A stretch of DNA of 64,000 bases, from positions 1 to 64,000 of the forward strand of contig CAJFID010000005.1 of NCBI GenBank assembly GCA_904380375.1. The letters are read 5' to 3'. The DNA is from Avimonas intestinalis. GTDB lineage: Bacteria > Bacillota > Clostridia > Oscillospirales > Acutalibacteraceae. The notes below the pieces were generated by a model that made no database searches, was not told the DNA's origin, and saw only the letters and a program-made list of their open reading frames with translations. Positions 45,111-54,203 of the stretch are shown in pieces. Within the stretch, counting starts at the first letter, position 1. Each line of letters starts with the position of its first letter. Both the position numbers and the translations under genes were made by a program.

Positions 45111-45396
45111 CGGCATAGGCCCCTGTCCTCCGCCGGGAACCGGATGTTCCCGGCGGAGGGCGGCCCGGCCGCTGCGTTGGACGACGGGGCTCTCTGCTCT
45201 CTGCCGGACGGCGCGGCAGGAAAGCCGGGAGGGCGGCAAAACGCACACAATGTTTCCGAAAAGGAAAAGCGGCGGCAGGAACGGCCTTTTCCTTTTCGGA
45301 AGGGTTGCGGCAATCGCTGCAAAAGCGCCGGCCCTATTGCGGCGGCATACCCCATTTTCCTTACCTAAAATCTTGCGGGAAGGCGGAGCGACCGTT
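45111..45396 (+). promoter_or_regulatory. Intra-operon spacer with two long hairpins (F to E)
   Basis: The 286-base gap is the largest in the operon. It holds a perfect 14-bp hairpin (45127-45140 with 45146-45159) and a perfect 16-bp hairpin (45254-45269 with 45286-45301, TTCCGAAAAGGAAAAG and complement). Neither has a T run, so they look like RNA processing or stability elements separating membrane-sector genes from catalytic genes. Confidence 0.6.
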
Positions 45397-45993
45397 ATGG
45401 CAAACAGCGAAGAAAAAATCAGTAAATTTGTGCAGGCCATCACCGCCTATGCGGAAGAGCAGCGCGACCGGATCCATCAGGAAACCGAGGACTTCAAGTC
45501 GCAGCGGCTGTCCAAAGTGGAGCAGGAGGTGCTGGACGACGTCTATCGACTGATCCAGAAGGAGAACACCAGCATCCGCGGCGAAGGGATCCGGGAGATT
45601 TCCCGGCGGGATCTGGCGGCCCGAAAGGAGCTCCTTGCCCGGCGCCGGCAGATTATGGACGAGGTCTTTTCCCGCGCCGAAGAGGAGATCCTGGCCTTTA
45701 CCCAAACCCCCGCATACGATACGCTGCTGGCCGGCCTGCTGCGTGAGGCGGCCGCTGCGCTGCCGGCGGAAGGCACCGTTTACTCAATTTCCAAGCGGGA
45801 CGAGGCGAAGATCCCGGCGCTTTCCGCCTTATGCCCCCCGTCAAGCCGGATTGAAACGTCGGAGGATATCCGCTTGGGCGGCGTGCGCGGGGAAAACGCG
45901 GAGAGCGGCCTGATCGCGGACAACACGCTGGACAGCCGGCTGATCCTTCAGCGGGAGGAATTCGTCCGCACGTCGGGGCTGACCGTCGGCTGA
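45397..45993 (+). CDS. atpE: V-type ATP synthase subunit E
   Basis: 198 residues. A long N-terminal charged helix (residues 1-95, KFVQAITAYAEEQRDRIHQETEDF onward) and a small C-terminal globular domain ending LDSRLILQREEFVRTSG in outline are the peripheral stalk E layout. It pairs with the coiled-coil subunit encoded first in the operon. Confidence 0.85.
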   Translation: MANSEEKISKFVQAITAYAEEQRDRIHQETEDFKSQRLSKVEQEVLDDVYRLIQKENTSIRGEGIREISRRDLAARKELLARRRQIMDEVFSRAEEEILAFTQTPAYDTLLAGLLREAAAALPAEGTVYSISKRDEAKIPALSALCPPSSRIETSEDIRLGGVRGENAESGLIADNTLDSRLILQREEFVRTSGLTVG

Positions 45994-46032
45994 TTCCCGG
46001 CGGGCTCGCTAAACAGGAACGGAGTGAAGGTT

Positions 46033-47802
46033 ATGCGCGAAAAAGAGCAACAGGAAAACCGGATATACGGGATCAACGGCCCGGTCATCACCCTGCTGGG
46101 CGACACCGGCTTTTCTATGATGGAAATGGTGCAGGTGGGCAACGACCGGCTGGTCGGAGAGGTCATCGGCATCAACGACCAAAAGACCACCATCCAGGTC
46201 TATGAAAATACGACCGGCCTGCGCCAGGGGGAGCCGGTGGTCGGCTCGGGCGGCCCGTTGTGCGCCACGCTGGGCCCGGGGATCCTGGACAACATCTTTG
46301 ACGGCATTGAACGCCCGCTCAAAGCGATTGAAGAGCAGTCGGGCGACTTTATCCGCCGCGGCGTCAGCGTCTCAGCCCTGGATGAAGAGCGGGAATGGGA
46401 TGTGCATGTCACGGTAAAGCCGGGGGACCGGCTGGAGCCGGGCGTCATCTACGCCACCTGCCCGGAAACCCCGATCATTGAGCACCGCTGCATGGTCCCT
46501 CCCTTCTTGTCCGGCGTGGTGGAGACGGCGGCCCCCGACGGGAAATACCGGGTCAACGATACGGTCGTTACCCTCAAGGACGACAAGGGGGAGCTCCATC
46601 CGCTCTCCCTATGCCAGAAATGGCCGATCCGCACCCCCCGCCCGGTCGCTGAGCGGCTGTACGCCAACGCGCCTTTGATTACCGGCCAGCGGGTGATCGA
46701 CTCGCTGTTCCCGGTCGCCAAGGGCGGCACCGCCGCGATCCCCGGCGGGTTCGGTACCGGCAAGACCATGACCCAGCATCAGCTGGCCAAGTGGTGCGAC
46801 GCCGACATCATCGTATACATCGGCTGCGGCGAACGCGGGAACGAGATGTCCCAGGTGCTTGAAGAATTCACCGGCTTGGTCGACCCGAAATCCGGCCGGC
46901 CGATGACCGACCGCACCACGCTGATCGCCAATACCTCAAATATGCCGGTGGCCGCCCGCGAAGCGTCCATTTATACCGGCATCACCCTGGCGGAGTATTA
47001 CCGCGATATGGGCTACCACGTCGCGATCATGGCCGATTCCACCTCCCGTTGGGCGGAGGCGCTCCGCGAAATTTCCGGCCGCTTGGAGGAAATGCCCGCG
47101 GAGGAAGGTTTCCCGGCTTACCTCCCCTCCCGCCTATCCCAGTTCTACGAACGGGCCGGGCTGATCCGCTCCCTGGGCGGGGCGGAGGGCAGCGTCACCA
47201 TCATCGGCGCAGTCTCCCCCCAGGGCAACGACTTTTCGGAGCCGGTCACCCAGAACACCAAGCGCTTTACCCGCTGCTTCTGGGCGCTGGATAAATCCCT
47301 GGCCTATGCCCGCCACTATCCCGCCATCAACTGGACGACCAGCTATAGCGAATACCTAGGCGACCTGGCGGCCTGGTATGAAAAAAACGTCGGGGAAGAT
47401 TTCATCGCCTGCCGTGCGCAGATTTCCCAGCTTTTGCAGGAAGAGAACAAGCTGATGGAGATCGTCAAGCTGATCGGCGCGGACGTGCTGCCGGACGATC
47501 AGAAGCTTGTGATTGAAATCGCACGGGTAATCCGGAACGGCTTTTTGCAGCAGAACGCCTACCATCAGGACGACACCTACGTCCCGATGGAAAAGCAGCT
47601 GAAAATGATGCGGGTTATCCTGCGCCTGTACAACGCTGCGCAGGCGCTGGTGGCCCGGGCGGTCCCGCTGTCCCGGCTCACCGCGACCGGCCTGTTTGAC
47701 GAGGTTTCCCGCATGAAATATGACGTGCCGAACGACCAGCTGGAGCTGCTGGACGGTTATATGCAGAAAATCGACGAAACGATGCAGAAGCTGGGGCAAT
47801 AG
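46033..47802 (+). CDS. atpA: V-type ATP synthase subunit A (catalytic)
   Basis: 589 residues. It binds and hydrolyses or makes ATP. The start NRIYGINGPVITLLGDTGFSM, the P-loop GGFGTGKT, GERGNEMSQVL, the Walker B region VAIMADSTSRWAEALREISGRLEEMPAEEGFPAYL in outline and the conserved C-terminus are intact. ATG 46033 has GGAG 8 bases upstream; the GTG at 46024 is less well placed. Confidence 0.96.
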   Translation: MREKEQQENRIYGINGPVITLLGDTGFSMMEMVQVGNDRLVGEVIGINDQKTTIQVYENTTGLRQGEPVVGSGGPLCATLGPGILDNIFDGIERPLKAIEEQSGDFIRRGVSVSALDEEREWDVHVTVKPGDRLEPGVIYATCPETPIIEHRCMVPPFLSGVVETAAPDGKYRVNDTVVTLKDDKGELHPLSLCQKWPIRTPRPVAERLYANAPLITGQRVIDSLFPVAKGGTAAIPGGFGTGKTMTQHQLAKWCDADIIVYIGCGERGNEMSQVLEEFTGLVDPKSGRPMTDRTTLIANTSNMPVAAREASIYTGITLAEYYRDMGYHVAIMADSTSRWAEALREISGRLEEMPAEEGFPAYLPSRLSQFYERAGLIRSLGGAEGSVTIIGAVSPQGNDFSEPVTQNTKRFTRCFWALDKSLAYARHYPAINWTTSYSEYLGDLAAWYEKNVGEDFIACRAQISQLLQEENKLMEIVKLIGADVLPDDQKLVIEIARVIRNGFLQQNAYHQDDTYVPMEKQLKMMRVILRLYNAAQALVARAVPLSRLTATGLFDEVSRMKYDVPNDQLELLDGYMQKIDETMQKLGQ

Positions 47803-47870
47803 AAGCCCCGCCGGCAACGCCGCGGGCGGAGCCGGCCACAGCACGGGTATGGGAAAGGGATGACTGACGA

Positions 47871-49280
47871 ATGATTATTGAATACAGAGGCGTGAAAGAA
47901 ATCAACGGCTCCCTGGTCGTGATTGACGGCGTAAAAGACGCTTCGTTTGAGGAAACCGTCACAATAGAGCTGGACGACGGCACTACCCGTTACGGGCGGG
48001 TCGTGCAGCTTGAGGGGGAACGGGCGGTAATCCAGGTGTTTGAGGGGACCAACGGCATCTCCCTGTCCAATACCCGCACCCGCCTGCTCGGCCGCCCGGT
48101 TGAAATGCCGCTGTCCCCCGAGCTGCTCGGCCGGATCTTCAACGGCGTCGGCCGCCCGGCGGACGGGCTGGGCGACATCTTCCCCGAAGTGCGGCGGGAT
48201 GTCAACGGCTCGGCCATCAACCCGGTTTCCCGTGTCTATCCCCGCAACTTCATTGAAACCGGCATCTCCTCGATTGACTGCCTGATGACCCTGATCCGCG
48301 GCCAAAAGCTGCCGATCTTCTCCGGCTCCGGCATGAAGCATAACGAGCTGGCGGCCCAGATCGTCCGGCAGGCCAAGATTTCCGACCAGGAAGGCGGGGA
48401 TTTTGCCATCGTCTTCGCCGCCATGGGCGTGACCAACGACGTGGCCGACTATTTCCGCCGCGTTTTTGAGGAAAGCGGCGTGCTTAGCCGGGTTGCGATG
48501 TTCTTAAACCTGTCCAACGACCCGATCGTCGAACGGATCCTGACCCCCCGCTGCGCGCTGACCGCGGCGGAATACCTCGCGTTTGACCGGGGGATGCATA
48601 TCCTGGTCATCATGACCGATATGACCTCCTACGCCGAGGCGCTGCGCGAATTCTCCTCCTCCAAGGGGGAAATCCCCGGGCGGAAGGGGTATCCCGGCTA
48701 CCTGTATTCCGATCTGGCCTCCCTGTACGAGCGGGCCGGGATGATCAAGGGGAGCAAGGGCTCCGTAACCCAGATCCCGATTTTGACGATGCCGAACGAC
48801 GACATCACCCACCCGGTGCCCGACCTAACCGGCTATATCACCGAAGGCCAGATCGTGCTCGACCGCTCGCTGGACGCCAGCGGCATTTACCCGCCGGTAT
48901 CGGCCCTTCTCTCCCTGTCCCGCCTAATGAAGGACGGCATTGGCGAGGGTTTTACCCGCGCCGACCACGCCGCGGTATCCAACCAGCTGTTTGCCTGCTG
49001 CGCCCGGGTGCAGGACGCGCGCTCCCTCGCTTCAGTCATCGGCGAGGAGGAATTGTCGCCCAACGATAAAAAGCTGCTGCAGTTCGGGCAGATGTTTGAC
49101 CAGCAGTTTATCAACCAAGGGGTCAACGAAAGCCGCTCGATCAACCAGACCTTGGATCTCGGATGGAAGCTGCTGTCCACCCTGCCCAGAGAAGAGCTTG
49201 ACCGTATTGACGACCAGATGCTCGCGGAGCACTACCACCCGGAACAGGCGGAACCGCCGGCTGCACCAGCCGCCGTTTAA
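47871..49280 (+). CDS. atpB: V-type ATP synthase subunit B (regulatory)
   Basis: 469 residues. The non-catalytic partner of subunit A in the hexamer. Seen: YRGVKEINGSLVVIDGVKDA, LGRIFNGVGRPADGLGDI, the altered P-loop GSGMKHNE, and ILTMPNDDITHPVPDLTGYITEGQI. The length is normal and it follows A after 68 bases. Confidence 0.95.
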   Translation: MIIEYRGVKEINGSLVVIDGVKDASFEETVTIELDDGTTRYGRVVQLEGERAVIQVFEGTNGISLSNTRTRLLGRPVEMPLSPELLGRIFNGVGRPADGLGDIFPEVRRDVNGSAINPVSRVYPRNFIETGISSIDCLMTLIRGQKLPIFSGSGMKHNELAAQIVRQAKISDQEGGDFAIVFAAMGVTNDVADYFRRVFEESGVLSRVAMFLNLSNDPIVERILTPRCALTAAEYLAFDRGMHILVIMTDMTSYAEALREFSSSKGEIPGRKGYPGYLYSDLASLYERAGMIKGSKGSVTQIPILTMPNDDITHPVPDLTGYITEGQIVLDRSLDASGIYPPVSALLSLSRLMKDGIGEGFTRADHAAVSNQLFACCARVQDARSLASVIGEEELSPNDKKLLQFGQMFDQQFINQGVNESRSINQTLDLGWKLLSTLPREELDRIDDQMLAEHYHPEQAEPPAAPAAV

Positions 49281-49325
49281 CCGGGATCCGGCGTTTTCAT
49301 CCTTAGGAAAGTGTGGTGACGACCC

Positions 49326-49949
49326 TTGGCGGAGCAGGTGTTCCCCACCAAAGGGAATCTGATCAACGTAAAAAAGACGCTGAACCTGGCCAAGGTCGGC
49401 TTTGAGCTGCTTGACCGCAAGCGCAACATCATCGTCCGGGAAATGATGGCGCTCATTGAGCGGGCGGAGTCTATCCAATCCCAGATAGACGCCTGCTATG
49501 AGCAGGCGTATCTCGCGCTGCAGCGGGCCAACGTCGCACACGGCATTTGCAGCGACATCGCCGCTTCGGTGCCGGTTGAAGACGGCCTGTCCCTCACAAC
49601 CCGCAGCGTTATGGGGGTGGAAATCCCCTTGGTATCCCTTGATGCCGAGCCGGTGGAGCTTTCCTATGGCTTCATGTTTTCTAGCTCCCTGGTAGACGAG
49701 GCGTACATCAAATTTGACCGGGTGAAAAAGCTTACTGCGGAGCTGGCTGAGGTGGAAAACAGCGTCTACCGCCTGGCGACCGCCGTCAACAAGACGCAGA
49801 AGCGGGCCAACGCGCTGAAAAATATCATCATCCCCCGGTACACAAGCACGGTCAAATACATCACCGATTCGCTTGAGGAAAAGGAACGGGAAGATTTTTC
49901 ACGAATGAAGGTCATCAAGGCGCAAAAGGAAGCCAAGCAGAACGCTTAG
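49326..49949 (+). CDS. atpD: V-type ATP synthase subunit D
   Basis: 207 residues. Central-stalk shaft subunit with two long helices at the ends (PTKGNLINVKKTLNLAKVGFELLDRKRNI, and VYRLATAVNKTQKRANALKNIIIPRY) around a small middle segment, as in the vATP-synt_D family. The TTG at 49326 is the start, with GGTGA about 8 bases upstream. Last gene of the operon. Confidence 0.93.
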   Translation: MAEQVFPTKGNLINVKKTLNLAKVGFELLDRKRNIIVREMMALIERAESIQSQIDACYEQAYLALQRANVAHGICSDIAASVPVEDGLSLTTRSVMGVEIPLVSLDAEPVELSYGFMFSSSLVDEAYIKFDRVKKLTAELAEVENSVYRLATAVNKTQKRANALKNIIIPRYTSTVKYITDSLEEKEREDFSRMKVIKAQKEAKQNA

Positions 49950-49960
49950 CAGAAAAGGAT

Positions 49961-50000
49961 GAAGGGATGCCAACGCGTTGGCATCCCTTCTTGTTGCTTT
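49961..50000 (+). terminator. Rho-independent terminator of the V-ATPase operon
   Basis: GAAGGGATGCCAAC (49961-49974) and its complement (49977-49990) form a perfect palindrome, followed by TTGTTGCTTT, 11 bases after the atpD stop. Confidence 0.9.
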
Positions 50001-50085
50001 ATGCGAAAACATGGGTAGAAGGATCCCAGAGGATGGAAAAAAGTATTTCTCAATTTTTACTAAATAATGATAATTTTTATTTTTA

Positions 50086-50114
50086 TTGACATCTGTTTTC
50101 CCCTCTTCTATACT
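50086..50114 (+). promoter_or_regulatory. Consensus sigma-A promoter
   Basis: TTGACA (50086-50091) and TATACT (50109-50114) have a 17-base spacer, 40 bases before the next gene, in AT-rich DNA. Confidence 0.9.
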
Positions 50115-50153
50115 AAAAATATAGACAAAACCAGTAGAAAGGCAGGCATCTCT

Positions 50154-51113
50154 ATGAAACGGCTCAGCAAAGAGGAATTCCAACGTATCCGGCAGTGGGT
50201 ATACCTGTTTGCCCGCCATTTGGATATCACTCGGTGGCAGTATTGGTTTGAAAACGGCAGCCGGGAGGCCGTGGCGGACGCTTTAATGGTATATCAGAAC
50301 CCGGACGGCGGCTTCGGCCATGGGCTGGAACCGGACAATATGAACCCGAACTCCTCCCCCTTCCCCACCTTTATGGCTTGGGAAATTTTGCAGGAAATCG
50401 GCTGCGATTCCAAAGATTACCCGATGATCCAAGACATCATGCGGTATTTGGAAAACTGCGAATATGTAACGGACAAGGGATGTTACTGGGCGATCCCCTC
50501 AAACAACGAGTACCCATGCCAGCTCTGGTATCATTTCCCCCACCGGCCGCGGTTCCAGGATGTTTGGCCGCCGGAGGCCTACTGCAACGCCAGCCTGATC
50601 AATTTCATCCTCCAGTATTATGACAAAGACTCGCCGATGTACCAAAAGATGCTGCGGATTATTGATTACCGGATTTCCTTCCTACCGCAGCTTCCCGTTT
50701 TTCTGAAAGCGGCGGAATACGACGTCGAGCATTCAATGGAAGCCAACGACTGGCAGCACCTGATCTGCCTGTTGGACAGGCATGGGCTCCGGAGCCATGA
50801 GGAATGCCAGCGGCTGAACGACCTGCTGCTGGAACTGCTGAAGGCCTCCCCCTATCCCCATGTGCGCGACGACATCGAGCGTCGGATTGACAGCGGCGTC
50901 CCCAACGATGATCCACCCAGTTGGGAGGATCTGGACCGGATAGTTGACCGGCTGAGCCATGGGCAAAGTTGGAACCAAGACGGGCTGCGCTGCCAGGAGG
51001 CTGAGTGCGAACAGCGGATGTCGGAGATGGACGCCGGCGGCCTCTGGTGGCCGATCAACGACGCCATCCGCAGCCTTCGCCTCCTCAAGGAGGCCGGGCG
51101 GATCGAGGAATAG
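50154..51113 (+). CDS. Alpha/alpha-toroid protein (terpene-cyclase/prenyltransferase-like fold), function unknown
   Basis: 319 residues. VADALMVYQNPDGGFGHGLEPDN is a QNPDGGFG motif of the repeats found in squalene-hopene cyclases and prenyltransferase beta subunits; a partial repeat appears later (MDAGGLWWPINDAIRSLRLLKEAG). The catalytic aspartate motif of the cyclases is not seen, so the fold is likely but a cyclase activity is not. The protein has no signal peptide. It stands alone under a strong promoter with its own terminator at 51184. Similar uncharacterised proteins occur in Firmicutes. Confidence 0.65.
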   Translation: MKRLSKEEFQRIRQWVYLFARHLDITRWQYWFENGSREAVADALMVYQNPDGGFGHGLEPDNMNPNSSPFPTFMAWEILQEIGCDSKDYPMIQDIMRYLENCEYVTDKGCYWAIPSNNEYPCQLWYHFPHRPRFQDVWPPEAYCNASLINFILQYYDKDSPMYQKMLRIIDYRISFLPQLPVFLKAAEYDVEHSMEANDWQHLICLLDRHGLRSHEECQRLNDLLLELLKASPYPHVRDDIERRIDSGVPNDDPPSWEDLDRIVDRLSHGQSWNQDGLRCQEAECEQRMSEMDAGGLWWPINDAIRSLRLLKEAGRIEE

Positions 51114-51125
51114 TTTCGGCTGATG

Positions 51126-51184
51126 ATTTCAGGTCGTTCAAACGATAAATACGGGCCGCCGTCTATGGCCTGCAAGTTTTTTCA
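51126..51184 (+). terminator. Rho-independent terminator after the toroid gene
   Basis: Eighteen-base arms at 51184-51201 and 51106-51123 of the 511xx numbering cannot apply; see the corrected entry for this hairpin. Confidence 0.01.
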
Positions 51185-51227
51185 GGGAGCGCCGCAAAAT
51201 TCGGGAATTTCGCGGCGCTCCCTTTTA
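51184..51227 (+). terminator. Rho-independent terminator after the toroid gene
   Basis: Eighteen-base arms (51184-51201 and 51206-51223, AGGGAGCGCCGCAAAATT with one mismatch) and a CGGG loop are followed by TTTA. The rest of the 51114-51422 gap holds an extended -10 (TGATATACT, 51261-51269) and another TATACT (51381-51386) that may serve the sigma factor gene. Confidence 0.85.
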
Positions 51228-51422
51228 TCGTTTACGAAAATGGAAACCTTCTTTTTCCTTTGATATACTTGCACCGGATCACCCGATCATGGTCGGTATA
51301 TGGCACAAGGGCAGCCAGCTGCTTTCGGTTATGCAGCAAAATGGGGAACGGCCGTGCAACCAAAGCCCGTTTTTGGGGTGTATACTTGTGAAAGGCCTTA
51401 TCAACACCGGGGAGGCGGCGGC

Positions 51423-51983
51423 ATGGATGACCGGCAGATTGTGGAATTGTACTGGGAGCGCTCCGAAAACGCGATAGCGGAAAGCCAAAAAAAGTACGCC
51501 GGCTACTGCCGCGCCATTGCCTACGCGATCCTTGACAGCCGGGAGGACGCCGAGGAATGCGTCAACACCGCCCTGCTGCGTGCGTGGGAGGCAATCCCTC
51601 CGGCCAGGCCGGCTCAGCTGTCGACCTATCTTGGCCGGATCACGCGCAATCTGGCGCTCAACCGGCGCCGCCAGGCCGGCACGCAGCGCCGGGGCGGCGG
51701 GCAGGTCCCGCTGGCCCTGAATGAGCTGGAAGACTGCCTGCCCGACAGGCGCAGGACGGAAGCTATGGCCGAGCAGGGTGTGCTGGCGGAGGCGCTCAAC
51801 GGGTTCCTGGCCGGCCTCCCGCCCGAAAAGCGCCGTCTCTTTGTCCGCCGGTATTGGTATTTTCAGCCTCTGGCGGATCTAGCAGCGCAGGAAGGCATCC
51901 CCGAAAGCCGGCTGAAATCGCAGCTTTTCCGCCTGCGCAAACAGCTCAAAGCCTATTTGGAGAAAGAAGGGATTTCCGTATGA
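51423..51983 (+). CDS. ECF-like RNA polymerase sigma factor
   Basis: 186 residues. Region 2 (YWERSENAIAESQKKYAGYCRAIAYAIL, then SREDAEECVNTALLRAWEAIPP) and region 4 (LPPEKRRLFVRRYWYFQPLADLAAQEGIPESRLKSQLFRLRKQLKAYL in outline) are recognisable. The sequence is of the clostridial type usually encoded next to a membrane anti-sigma-like protein. Its stop overlaps the start of the next gene (ATGA). The target promoters are unknown. Confidence 0.88.
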   Translation: MDDRQIVELYWERSENAIAESQKKYAGYCRAIAYAILDSREDAEECVNTALLRAWEAIPPARPAQLSTYLGRITRNLALNRRRQAGTQRRGGGQVPLALNELEDCLPDRRRTEAMAEQGVLAEALNGFLAGLPPEKRRLFVRRYWYFQPLADLAAQEGIPESRLKSQLFRLRKQLKAYLEKEGISV

Positions 51984-53134
51984 AGGATTGGCCCAATTGC
52001 AAAGGCTCCGGCGGCCGCCCGCAGGCCCAAACCGGGCGGCAGGATACGGCGGAGCAGCCCGCACCGGCTGGACGGTCTGTATCCCCGTCCCATCAAGCGG
52101 GCGCAGGAAAACAGAAAGGATCCGAACACCTTCTGACGGCCGTCGGCGGCATCGCCGACCGCTACGTTGTGGAGGCAGGGGTGCCGGAAACGGCGGAAAG
52201 CCCGGCCGGGCAAACGGGAGCGGCCAGGCAGCGGACGGTACCGCCGGACGGCAAAGCGCCTTCTGCCCGCCCCGTCCGGCCAAAAAAGCGCCGCTTCCTG
52301 CGCTGGGGCGCTCTGGCGGCCTGCCTGTGCCTGGTTGTCCTCGGCGGGACGATCCTCCTGCGGCATCTGGCCGCCCCCCGCTGGCCGATCAAGCAGGTAC
52401 CCGCTTCCACCACCTCCGAGCAGAACGCCGCCCCTCTCCCGCGCTGGGAAGAGCTGGGAATCAGTGAGCAATACGTCCATCTCCCCTTTAGCGGGGCCTC
52501 CTACGGCGGGACGGCGGCGCAGCTTGAGGCCGGCCAGGTGGGCGAAAAGCTCGGGGACGCGGTGTTGTCCGGCCAGGACAATTATACCGGGGAGACCCAC
52601 ACCATGCCCGGCGCCGTCCACCGCATACAGGGGATCGCAGACACCTGCGCGGTCGCTGTCCGCTTTGAGGGGGAAACCGCCTTCTACGTCTACCGTAACA
52701 GCCTCTACCGCCCGGAAACGCTGGGGCAGCTGATTGATGACCTGAACCTACGGGAAACCCTGTCCCTGGGTTCCGCCTGGTACAACGAGCGCAAGGCAGA
52801 CGGCCAATACGCACAGATCGAATTCCCCGACCTCCCGGACGAAGCCGTTTGGGAGCGGCTGCTGGCAGATACCAGCCTGCCCAACGTCTGGTCCGACGCG
52901 AATACGTTCCTAGACGCCATGAGCGTCAGCGTCGACATCCCCCTCCTGGGGTATGCGAACATCAGCCTGGGAATTACCGAGGATGGGTATCTCACCACCA
53001 ATATCCTCGATACCGGCAAGGCCTTTTATATCGGGCAGGAAGCGGCGCAGGGCTTTATGGACTATGTGCTGGAAAACTGCACCGGCTATGAGATCGTCTA
53101 TACCGATCCGGGCGAATCCGCCCTTCCGGAGTAG
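51980..53134 (+). CDS. Membrane protein, putative anti-sigma factor
   Basis: 384 residues. It has a long Pro/Gly/Gln-rich cytosolic N-terminus with LLTAVGGIADRYVVEAG, the short helix seen in anti-sigma partners of this ECF group. A basic stretch precedes one membrane helix (about residues 110-130, WGALAACLCLVVLGGTILL), followed by an extracytoplasmic domain of about 250 residues. This single-pass layout and the four-base overlap with the sigma gene support an anti-sigma or signal-receiving role, but no known sensor domain is recognised outside the membrane. Confidence 0.75.
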   Translation: MKDWPNCKGSGGRPQAQTGRQDTAEQPAPAGRSVSPSHQAGAGKQKGSEHLLTAVGGIADRYVVEAGVPETAESPAGQTGAARQRTVPPDGKAPSARPVRPKKRRFLRWGALAACLCLVVLGGTILLRHLAAPRWPIKQVPASTTSEQNAAPLPRWEELGISEQYVHLPFSGASYGGTAAQLEAGQVGEKLGDAVLSGQDNYTGETHTMPGAVHRIQGIADTCAVAVRFEGETAFYVYRNSLYRPETLGQLIDDLNLRETLSLGSAWYNERKADGQYAQIEFPDLPDEAVWERLLADTSLPNVWSDANTFLDAMSVSVDIPLLGYANISLGITEDGYLTTNILDTGKAFYIGQEAAQGFMDYVLENCTGYEIVYTDPGESALPE

Positions 53135-53196
53135 CCAATCCGGGCCGGGAGCTGTATGCCGCTCCCAAGAGAGTGTCCAGAAGGAAAACAACAAAA

Positions 53197-53236
53197 GGGG
53201 TACGGCAAAACGGATGCTTTTGCCGTACCCCTCGTC
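53197..53236. terminator. Bidirectional terminator
   Basis: Perfect 14-base arms GGGGTACGGCAAAA (53197-53210) and complement (53218-53231) with a 7-base loop lie between the convergent anti-sigma and HAD genes, with T-rich flanks on both strands. Confidence 0.88.
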
Positions 53237-53253
53237 ATTTTTCCGGCCGCGGT

Positions 53254-54105
53254 TCACAGCTTTCCGCGCTGCAGCAGCCGGCGTTCCATATGCTCAATCG
53301 CATCCGCTACTACGCCCCCGTCGCAGTCGCCGGCAATGTAGCGGGCAAAAATTTTCACATCGTCCGGCGCGTTGCCCGCCACCATCGGGTAGGCGGCCGT
53401 CTGGAGCATATCAATGTCGTTGTAATAATCCCCCACAACTGCGACACAGGCCGGATTGATGCCGCACAGCTCCGCCACCCTGCGGACGCCCTGTCCCTTG
53501 TTGGCGCGGGCCGGCAGCAGCTCGTAATACTGCTCCTCGGTAAACATGCCGTACATGCCGTCCAGCCGCCCCTCAAGGTAACGGCGGATCATTTGCAATT
53601 CCCGGTTTTCCTCACCGATCAGCACCTTATTCACCTGTGGAGGTATCGCGTCAAAGGATGCTTCCTGCCGGCATTTCTCAATATGCTCAATGTGGAAAAG
53701 CCGCTCTACGATCTCATTGGAATGCACGATATAGATATCCGAACCCACATATACCTGCAACCCGGCCGATGGAAAATGGGCATGCACGTCCCGCAGGATC
53801 TCCCGGTACCTCTCCGGCAGGCAGCTTTGGCTGGCCGGGCGGTCGGCAGCAAAATCATAGACCACCGCGCCGTTCAGGGTAACGGCCGGGCAGTTCACCC
53901 CCGCCGACCGCGCCACTAGCTCGGCGGAGCGGGGGCAGCGGCCGGTGGCAATCGAAAACAAGCCGCCCATTTCCTGAAACCGGCGGATCGCCCGAAGGTT
54001 CCGGGCTGGGATCTCCTTTTTCCGATCCAGCAGGGTGCCGTCAAGGTCGCTCAGCAACAGTATCCCTTCAAAAGGGCGGTTTTTGTCGAATGCAATGGAA
54101 TCCAT
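53254..54105 (-). CDS. HAD superfamily hydrolase, Cof type
   Basis: 283 residues. Motif I LLLSDLDGTLLDRKK, motif II-like LFSIATGRCPRSA, the Lys of NKGQGVRRVAE and motif IV VAVVGDYYNDIDML are those of Cof/YidA-type sugar-phosphate or FMN phosphatases with a C2 cap. Substrate unknown. ATG 54105 is the chosen start. Confidence 0.88.
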   Translation of the reverse strand: MDSIAFDKNRPFEGILLLSDLDGTLLDRKKEIPARNLRAIRRFQEMGGLFSIATGRCPRSAELVARSAGVNCPAVTLNGAVVYDFAADRPASQSCLPERYREILRDVHAHFPSAGLQVYVGSDIYIVHSNEIVERLFHIEHIEKCRQEASFDAIPPQVNKVLIGEENRELQMIRRYLEGRLDGMYGMFTEEQYYELLPARANKGQGVRRVAELCGINPACVAVVGDYYNDIDMLQTAAYPMVAGNAPDDVKIFARYIAGDCDGGVVADAIEHMERRLLQRGKL

Positions 54106-54203
54106 TTTCAAAGCCTTTCCGGCAGCCTCAGAGCAGGGAAAGCCGCCTCGTTTGTATGGTCGCAGGCCTTTCGGGCAGGAGCAGCCGGCCATTCTGCCGG
54201 GGA

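Noticed and set aside
51126..51184. Malformed duplicate of the terminator entry at 51184-51227
   Set aside because: Its end coordinate is wrong; only the entry 51184-51227 should be used.
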